A DNA stretch of 64,000 bases, taken from contig NW_021940922.1 of the NCBI RefSeq assembly GCF_004337985.1, positions 1,337,546-1,401,545 on the forward strand, written 5' to 3'. Both the position numbers and the translations under genes were made by a program. Below are positions 57,078 through 64,000 of the stretch, piece after piece. Positions within the stretch are counted from its first letter, which is position 1. The number at the start of each line of letters is the position of its first letter. The DNA is from Pyricularia pennisetigena. Lineage: Eukaryota; Ascomycota; Sordariomycetes; Magnaporthales; Pyriculariaceae. The notes beneath the pieces were generated by a model. The model did no database searches and was not told the origin of the DNA. It saw only the letters and a program-made list of their open reading frames with translations.

Positions 57078-57119
57078 GGGGCCGGACTTTAGGGGGGTCG
57101 GAGATGTGGAGCCCAACGT
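57078..57119 (-). repeat. P2 right terminal inverted repeat
   Basis: Exact inverted copy of 55262-55303, followed by TA. Confidence 0.9.
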
Positions 57120-58620
57120 TACAGCTTTTTTTGGCCCTGTGACACAACCAGTTAAGGACGCAGGATTTTGGAAGAATACGCGAAATGAAATCATGTGGGA
57201 TAACGAGCGCATGCCCTGGATGCGGTCAGCGCTTTGGCTTTTATTTCGTGTTACGATGCAATTCTTTTGTTCTCGAAAATCACCAAATGGTTGCTGGCTC
57301 ACGTATAAAGCCTTTATACTCTATTTTTCAGCCCCAATCCTCCATATAGCCACGAATATTTGCCTGGGTAGCGACTACTTGGAAATTATGCGATTAAAGG
57401 TGGTTCGTCGGCGGTTCAAGCTGACCGCCACTTAAGGTTTTTCCTCACAACTCACCCTGCCAGAAGCTGTTATTAAGGTAGTTAATGGTGCCGTTATAGG
57501 TGCAATGGATAAGTTTCGTTTGCGTCGGCAGCAAGTCTCTGCATTTTTAACGCCACCCAAAAACCTTTTACAGTTTGAAAAACTTCACTTTGAGGAAGAC
57601 GTCTTTTATACGCTTCCCACGTTTAACACCTTTTTCGAATCGATTTCAAACCGTGAGTAACTTTCCACCCAGGGAACATTTAATAAAAATAACTATATAT
57701 CGGCCTTACCGCATAATGTTTTACCAAATATCGGTGCGATAGGGATGCCAGGGGACTATGATTTTTTCAATATTTATTCGGTTAAAACCTGGGTCGCAAA
57801 CCATTTTGAGGGCTGGATCGGCAAATATATTAATAAGGAAGATACCTGCTCCAGGCTTTTTACCCTTATTTGTGATTATAAATCCACAGCAAATGAAGTT
57901 TATCGGGCGAATCCAGAGGGAATTTCGATAACTGTGCTAACCATTATGGAGCTTTGGATCGCATGCGACAAGTTAGCCATTTACCACAGCGCATTTCTGC
58001 GCGAATATAACCCCCAGATCCCGATGCACCTGTTGCAGTCTCTGGTTTTGCCTTTCAGCCGAAATATGATCAGATTCCAAAAAGTTGAGCTGTACCTTCG
58101 GTAGCGATCTCAAGATGCTGACGGAACATTTCCTTATATATTCGATTCTTTTGGCCATCCGCAGTCCTTCGCAGTTCGACACTATGCTGGCTCCCCGGCT
58201 ATCAAGACCCTGCTCTCTCAGATCGAAGACGAGGCAGCTAAGAATCAATGGAAAAAGAAGCGAAAGCTCTCTGACATAAAGGCTCAATACTCTTTGTTGA
58301 AGGCGAATCACGAAATGATGACATGCAATGAAATTTCACGTCTGAACTGGCGCGGCAAGCCGTATAAATATCACTCGCTCAACGAGTGCAATAAGTATCT
58401 CACGTGTAAAGCAATGAACTCGTCGAAGATTGACATATACGAGTGGCCATTACCTCGGGAAACTTTCAAGGCCCAGTCAACCGTGCTCGAGCTTCAGCTT
58501 CCCAAACCCTTCGCAGCATGGCGAGACGCGACCGTGCTTGTGCAGTTACGAGTCTTCAGTTGCGAGTATGACGGCACCGATGAACGTCGCGACGAGGAGT
58601 ACGACTTGCTGTTACAGTAG

Positions 58621-59164
58621 ACACCACGGTCCACAAACAGCTTCAATTATGGCGCCACACCTAGACGCGGCACGGCGTGTACTGCTTCGAACCCCATTAT
58701 CCAAATGTTTAAAACCCAACTAGTAGCCTGGAAAGCTTCATTGTGAATCCAAACCGTACATAAAATGCGCCTTATGAGACCGAATTCAAAAGATTTTATT
58801 TGCAAAGGACGTTGTCTCGGCTGGCACTGTTTAATATCCAAGGATACGTGTTACAGCCAGGGCAAGCACAAGATGGGAAGCTAGTTTTTAACGTCCATCG
58901 ACGGAGATTTTAATATGAGGGACATATATAAACGCGCCTGATGTTGGGGGGATTTGACATTGCTACCTGGCTTACGGAGCAGTTTTAACAATCTAGTCCC
59001 ATTTGGCAACGTTTTTTCCATCTCCATCATTTCACTTTAAGCTCTAAAACCTCTTTCCTTCCCCCCTACTTACCATAAAATGCGCCATTATGAACGAGCA
59101 TTTAAACAATCTCTTTGTGTCCTTTTGATAAAGTGGCATAAGGAGCGTTACCGTACCGGCCGCC
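58621..59164. other. Spacer; decayed ankyrin codons at its right end
   Basis: Minus-strand sequence 59164-59080 continues the ankyrin repeat of the NLR-like gene past its stop (GGRYGNAPYATLSKGHKEIV, then another stop), so the original gene was longer. Otherwise nothing recognisable. Confidence 0.5.
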
Positions 59165-61690
59165 CTAAGCATTAATGTTCGCACCATTATCGACCAAAAT
59201 CTGCACAATTTCTTTATGGCCTCCTAATGAAGCGATTTGGAGAGCGTTGCCGTAAAAACCGCCCTGAGCATTGACGTCCGCCCCGTCATTCAGGATCTTT
59301 TCCACAGCGCAAAGAACATTTCCCAAAGCCATATAATAGAGTAATGGAGCTTCAACCCCTTCAGAGCTGTTGAGGTCTGCTTTATGCCATGGTTTGTCGG
59401 GATTGTAAAGGCCAAAGCAAATTTGATGAGATCTTTCACTCTGAACGAACTTCCAAACAAGATTCCTAAGTCCATTGGCGTTTGGTCCAGGTTGAGCAGC
59501 GTGGCCCATCCAATATTGTGCAGCGTACTCTGCTAGGGGCCAGTCTTTTTGTAGCTTTACCACTGTAGGGTCGTGGCTCAAGTCAAGCAAATATGCCAGG
59601 CAGATTTCCGCCATGCATTGCCTAGCAAGTCTCTCTTCGAAATGTAGCGACATGTTGCTTTCCAGTCGATCCGATATAAGGTACTCCTTCACTGAGAAAT
59701 GGGCAAGTTGTAATTCTCTCTTTATGTTTCCATCTTCGTCGGTTTTGCTCATCACAACTACTAAGCTTGAACAATATATAGAAATCTCGTCTGGCTCGGG
59801 CATTCTGTAATCGGCGTTAAACCTTGGCTTTTCTTTCAAATTGACGGCATTTATATCGACAGCTTCTTCGACCTGTAACGGTCGCTCGGAAAATGTGAGG
59901 AATTGCAGGAGCCTTGTCGCATTGCGCTCGTAGTCTGGCGGGATTTTGCTCAAAATGCGTGCGTATGTTTCGTCCAGCGTTCTTGGTAGCTTTTTGAGCG
60001 CCTCTCGAAGACTAATGGGATCAGGACATTTTTCCAAAGAGTCCAGTGGGCACGAAACCCATCGAAACCTGCATTCCAATTTAGTAATAGGTTTTCGGAA
60101 GACTATGTGAGGGTTTGTACTTACATTCCATTGGCCTTTTGTACCAGATTATTTTCAATTTCTTGTTGAATATCTTCTCGTTTTCGCCATCGTTTCAGTC
60201 CTTCGTAATGTCTGACCCTTCCATGAACATACGCGCATATGTCTTTTGCAACCAACTCGCTTTGTATGGGGATTTGACGGTCGACAAATTCATTTAAAGC
60301 TGATTTGATGTCTCTTTCTGGACGACTCGTGAATAGAAAGTGAATGTTTGCTCGTGAGACTTTTAACAAGCCCTTCATCCAAGACAGCAACCCTTCGTTC
60401 TTTGCACCCTTTCTTGTCTGGCATTCGTCGAGCGCGTCCAGTACAATCCAGAGTTCGCCAATCTGCTGAGCCATTTCTTCCAGGGTTTCATGTAGCAAAT
60501 TAATGGTAGGCATTCGCGACCCGTTTTCGCAAGAGGAGTAGAGCGAATGCAAGTACCCCTGGTAAGTGCTCGGGTTCTTTTGGTACAACTGGTACACAAG
60601 CGACCGAATGGCATTTTCGAGTGATTGTTTGCTGGTATCGCTAAAGTCAAAGTAGAAATAGAGGAGATTGTCGGAGTACGACCTGGCGTGGCGCAGATCG
60701 TCGATAATAATCGAACTGAGAATTGTTTTGCCACAACCGGGAATGCCGTGAAGCCAAAGAGAATATTTTGACGTCGCTTTCCATTGCGAATATTCTTCGC
60801 TCCTCAGGAACCACTGGCCTGTGTTTCCATAACGCTGCTCCAAGGCTTTGTTGTCATTTGTCGATACGTCTGGCGGGGCGAGCCATTTGATAATTTTCTG
60901 TAAGTGCTGATCCTGTTGCATTTCTTTCACGGTGGAATGAGTCTGCAAAGCCAATTCGTGCACTATGTGAACATGAAAGTTTGAATATTAGACTTTACGT
61001 AATACTTTGAGTCGACATAAAGTACTGACCATTTCCCATTATTTCGTCCATTCTCCGCGCTCCTTCCACATTCTCGCCCTCAAGAACCTGCAGCAGCTCC
61101 TTGGCATATGCAGCAGCTGTGATTGCTGCATAATTTTGCCACCGATCATTTTTATGGGTGTCCGCATAATCACAGATTCCGCGGATCACAAGGCATGGAA
61201 AATTATCCATAAGACCAGCTGCTTCCATTTCGAAGCAAATACACCTGTCCCCGAGGTTCAGCGCTATTTGATCCCGAGCAATGCCGTCTTTAACGACGCA
61301 GTTGCCGGAAGCAATGAGGCCATAATGGATCCTGGGCTCGGTGGACCGTCTTTCTGGTCTCTTTACTTCTTTCCGAGAATCGCAATGCGCGCAGGCTCGG
61401 GCTTGGCTTATAATCTGATGGCTGGGGTCCTGTGGAGCTATGGCCTTCGGAGGACTGACTTGTTGACTAGGGTGCTGAATGTGCTCCGAGGATGCTTCGA
61501 AAAGACGGTCGTTTTGGGCTCCTTGATAGACAAAAGCAGCATCATCCAAGTCTGGTTCTGCCAAACGTGGATAGAGCTGTATCGCTTCGTTCAGAATGGC
61601 GGTAAACCGAGTTCCTTTCCGTCTTTGAATGGCTTTCAACGTTGTCAATCAACCTCCTCGCATAACGACCGTTACCTAAATAGAATCATC
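59165..61690 (-). pseudogene. PNP-NACHT-ankyrin NOD-like receptor, truncated at both ends
   Basis: Fungal NLR-type gene on the minus strand: exon ~61650-61030, intron 60963-61029 (67 bp, GTCAGT...TAG), exon 60962-60125, intron 60069-60124 (56 bp, GTAAGT...CAG), exon 60068-59165; both junctions keep frame. First exon is the C-terminal part of a nucleoside-phosphorylase-like domain ([35 protein letters not shown]); its first ~150 residues are missing and no ATG is present. Second exon is NACHT: P-loop LHGIPGCGKTILSS, LYFYFDFSD, WIVLDALDEC, FLFTSRPE. Third exon: GMFRWVSCPLDSL, winged-helix-like region, then ankyrin repeats (GNALQIASLGGHKEIVQIL). It stops at TAG where repeats expect Gln (NA*GG), and ankyrin codons continue beyond. 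Relatives act in allorecognition and programmed cell death; this copy is probably dead. Confidence 0.85.
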
Positions 61691-61894
61691 GTTATCCAAT
61701 TTTAAATTTACGCGTAGTTCACCCAAATTGTATACGAACCCAACGAATCACTTAAAACGGTCGTTTTCCGGGGTTCTAAATATTTTATATAAGATCAAAA
61801 TTTTAATACCGATTAAACAATATATTTTCTGCTTCATTGAAACCTAAATAATAACACAGTACTGGATTGCCGTTAAATTAACGAAAATTAATTG
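61691..61894. other. AT-rich boundary
   Basis: Abrupt GC drop marking the truncation point of the NLR-like gene. Confidence 0.4.
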
Positions 61895-62013
61895 AAAATA
61901 ATCGAAATACTTAATTATCATTATAATCCTTTAATAAAAGTGGAAATAGCTACAATAATGAACATATCGCGGGCGATTTATATGAATTCCGCGAATTTAA
62001 TTTCATGGGTAGC
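61895..62013 (-). repeat. Fragment of a second hAT copy (hAT-C region)
   Basis: Inverted match to the transposase C-terminal region at ~37395-37512: TTAATAAAAGTGGAA, ATATCGCGGGCGATTT, GAATTCCGCGAATTTA and ATGGGTA occur in the same order. It is cut by the GTCTCAG element at 62018, and shows that the hAT family is (or was) repeated. Confidence 0.65.
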
Positions 62014-62017
62014 TTTA

Positions 62018-62162
62018 GTCTCAGGGCTCATCCCTAAAGCCCAGAACTGCACAATTGATCCACTTCGTGGCTTATTTGCGGCTTTGCAATGTTTATGTGG
62101 GACCATGCAAAGAACGCTTTGGTTTAGGTCTGAGGACAACTTGTCGATTTTCGCCGTTCATG
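62018..62162 (+). repeat. GTCTCAG A-end fragment f
   Basis: Starts after TA (62016-62017) and runs to TTTTCGCCGTTCATG, where another member of the family has inserted. Confidence 0.75.
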
Positions 62163-62164
62163 TA

Positions 62165-63566
62165 GTCTCAGGGCTCATCCCTGAAGCCCAGAGCTCCACA
62201 ATTGATCCACTTCGTTCGCTTCGCTCCACTTCGTGGCTCAATTGCGGCTTTGCAATGTACCTGTGGGTCCATCCAAAGAACGCTCTGGATCAGGTCTGAG
62301 GACAACTTGTCGATTTTCGCCGCTCATGGCGGTATTTTCGTCAATTCGGCGACTAACACTCCGTTATAAAAAAATAAATAAAAATCGTAAAAATAAGCGG
62401 TTTGTACGTTGAAAATAGCATTTAGTACCGTTATTAATAACAATTTAGTTTATATTTTTATATCTATAATTGGGCGAATTCGCTAGGCCCTGCCCTTAAT
62501 CCGCTCATGGCGGTACTATTTTTCCGATTTTATTTTCGATTTTCGTATTTTTTTATATTATTATTATTTGTTAATATGATTTCAAAGTTTTTATTGGTGG
62601 GGGATGGTGTATATGTAAATAACCGTATACCGGATTTTGGTATATATGTTTGATTATATAAGCCGTGAAATAAACGGATAGGTAAGGTATATACAATTTT
62701 ATATAGAATTTACAATTGAAACGCTTTTATATTTTTGCCAATGATGGCGATAATAAAGCCAAAATTTCAGGGATTGGATTACGTATACATACAAGCGTCT
62801 AGGTGAAATGCGCTTCGTAATACCGGCTTTAATACTATTTTTATTAAAAGAAATGGTAAAATTATATTGTTTTTATATTCTTTATATTATTTAAAAAAAT
62901 ATAAATGGTAAAAAAAGCGTTAAATAACATTAATATATAATAATTTATCATTAATGCTTTATTAGAGTTCTTGTTAAATTTAAACATAATTGGGCGAATT
63001 ATCAAGTTTTTTAATAAAATATTTATTAAATGAAAAATGTTGATATAATATTTATTTCAAGCGGTAATCGCATGCACTTTCCACTGCCACGCTAATTTGA
63101 AAATCGCTTTTATAATAATATATTTTATTTGTATAAATCATCTTTTTTCAAAACAATAAATTAAAGATAAAAATATATATTAAAATTCTGAAAATATATT
63201 TAATATTTAAATATTTTTACACTTGGAAGAGATATACCCACGGTCCTTGCGTTCAAAAAATATAAAAAATTCATTTACTACAACGCAGGTTACCTTATAT
63301 TTTTACGATTTTTATCCATTTATTTATTCGAATATTTAATTATATACAGTGGTTATACTATTGGTATTACGTATGCAGTGCATGCACAGTGCGAAAACAG
63401 TACAAATACCCGCCATGAGCGGGGAAAATCGACAAGTTGTCCTCAGACTAGAACGAGCGCGATCTTTTCGGCCAATGTAATTGGTCGAAAAGCCATGTGG
63501 CTGAAAGGTACATGGAGCGCTCGGTCCCCACTGCGAAGCAGGGGGGTCTAGTCTGAGCACTGAGAC
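62165..63566 (+). mobile_element. GTCTCAG element copy g, complete (1402 bp)
   Basis: TA at 62163-62164 and 63567-63568. A-end and B-end as in copy e (the B-end retains CCACTGCGAAGCAGGGGGGTC). Contains one GCGGATAGGTAAGGTA block (62676) rather than two, which explains its shorter length. It inserted into fragment f of its own family. No ORF. Confidence 0.75.
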
Positions 63567-63568
63567 TA

Positions 63569-64000
63569 GGCGCGAACTGGGTTTCGATCATGCATTCCTT
63601 CTCGAAGCGCATTTTAAATTTTGCATACTGGAAGGGGGAATGCATTTATCTACGGTGTCGGACTGCTCCTGCTACTCGATTCTCAAATCCCGGAAAATGC
63701 GAAAAACAACATATAAATATAGTGGAATTCCCTTCGAATTGTTTACCGCCATCAATAACATAATACGGGTTGTATTAAAATTACGTTCGTTAAGTCGAAG
63801 GGGCTTAACTACCACGTTTGAAATTTTCGAATACACACTCTATTAAATCGCTAATTAGCTCTGGCGGTTCACCTATCCAAAATTTATATTATATATTGGC
63901 CCACCTAGATCGTTTTAATATTCGTAGGCGTCCATAAAATCCTAACTTTAATTTGCCGGTTAAATGCCAAATACGCGGCCTTACAAAACTCGCCTCCATT
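63569..64000. other. Right-edge sequence, no gene recognised
   Basis: A 68-codon plus ORF from an ATG at 63640 (63640-63846) has no recognisable domain. The window ends in mixed-GC DNA. Confidence 0.35.

Larger units (their letters stand above)
55262..57119 (+). mobile_element. pogo/Fot1-type transposon P2, intact (1858 bp)
   Basis: TA duplication at 55260-55261 and 57120-57121. 42-bp perfect terminal inverted repeats (55262-55303 and 57078-57119; ACGTTGGGCTCCACATCTCC opening). Encodes one complete transposase. Inserted in the coding frame of the DUF6606-type gene. Balanced GC and an uninterrupted ORF indicate a recent arrival. Confidence 0.93.
54436..58620 (+). pseudogene. DUF6606-type giant protein, N-terminal part, split by a transposon
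   Basis: N-terminal portion of the very large fungal protein family with DUF6606 (relatives continue into DUF3638/DUF3645, absent here). Start 54436; YLVYHVFLPPKLPS is the typical opening. A 99-bp intron (54827-54925, GTATAT...TAG) joins to ALHIVKQNAGV and GKLRRYFPSVAIDL, then TPGSQPKIKKAGQ. The frame is interrupted by transposon P2 at 55262-57121, resumes with FWKNTRNEIMW and WLLFRVTMQFF, and runs on in the same frame past three stops (57433, ~57658, 58102) through LTIMELWIACDKLAIY, LLQSLVLPFSRNM and ISRLNWRGKPYKYHSLNE to YEWPLPRE and WRDATVLVQLRVF. Ends at 58620, far short of the family's usual ~3000 residues. The family's role is unclear (some members are annotated as ubiquitin-hydrolase-like). 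Confidence 0.82.

Noticed and set aside
1..64000. tRNA or rRNA genes
   Set aside because: No cloverleaf with A/B-box pattern or rRNA-like segment was noticed by eye on either strand; a covariance search was not possible.

Overview
The window looks like a gene-poor, repeat-rich stretch of a filamentous ascomycete (Pezizomycotina) chromosome. The evidence is short GT..AG introns of 50-99 bp with CTAAC-type branch sites, fungal-type domains (reducing polyketide synthase, PNP-NACHT-ankyrin receptor, DUF6606-type giant protein, PDDEXK-like nuclease, M35 aspzincin), pogo/Fot1 and hAT transposons, a Ty3/gypsy chromovirus-type retrotransposon, and two base-composition compartments. Long AT-rich blocks hold coding relics whose breaks are mostly CAA/CAG to TAA/TAG or G-to-A changes, as expected from repeat-induced point mutation (RIP; inferred). 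The species cannot be named from sequence alone. Some ORFs open at near-cognate codons, so I moved starts to real ATGs where possible.

Layout. 1-1.84 kb: broken 3' half of a reducing PKS (ER, deleted KR, ACP). 2.1-15.5 kb: AT-rich nest of TA-flanked elements. One family has termini GTCTCAG..., with nested copies and a Fot1-like insertion; a second is a ~404-bp MITE; a third repeat ends in a hairpin. Within this block sits one apparently intact four-exon secreted M35-type metallopeptidase gene (9.08-10.20 kb). 15.9-29.3 kb: RIP-degraded minus-strand relics of an SNF2-like and a RecQ-like helicase. The RecQ relic is split by a young, fully coding Ty3/gypsy element (21659-28328) with identical LTR sequence, a TATGG target duplication and a six-fold 114-bp expansion in one LTR only.

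30.3-38.4 kb: an 8-kb hAT-superfamily relic bounded by GC-rich inverted termini. Besides the BED/DDE/hAT-C transposase relic it carries two different histone H3-fold genes, one canonical-length with a long C-terminal tail and one with a long N-tail and lengthened loop 1 as in CenH3. This cargo is the most unusual content of the window. 40.5-49.4 kb: GC-balanced DNA with a multi-exon ankyrin gene broken by nonsense codons (with a possible degenerate Ulp1-like domain), a 54-bp palindrome upstream of it, and an intact PDDEXK-like gene.

50.9-58.6 kb: two copies of one pogo-type transposon. One (50869-52730) is mutated to AT-rich ruin. The other (55262-57119) is intact and sits inside a DUF6606-type pseudogene whose reading frame is continuous across the insertion when the element and one TA are ignored. 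59.2-61.7 kb: 5'-truncated PNP-NACHT-ankyrin (NLR-like) pseudogene on the minus strand. 61.9-64 kb: a fragment of a second hAT copy, then more GTCTCAG elements.

Together the window records successive waves: old, heavily mutated transposons and helicase relics; nested TA elements; and two recent insertions (the Ty3/gypsy element and the intact pogo element) that have escaped mutation.
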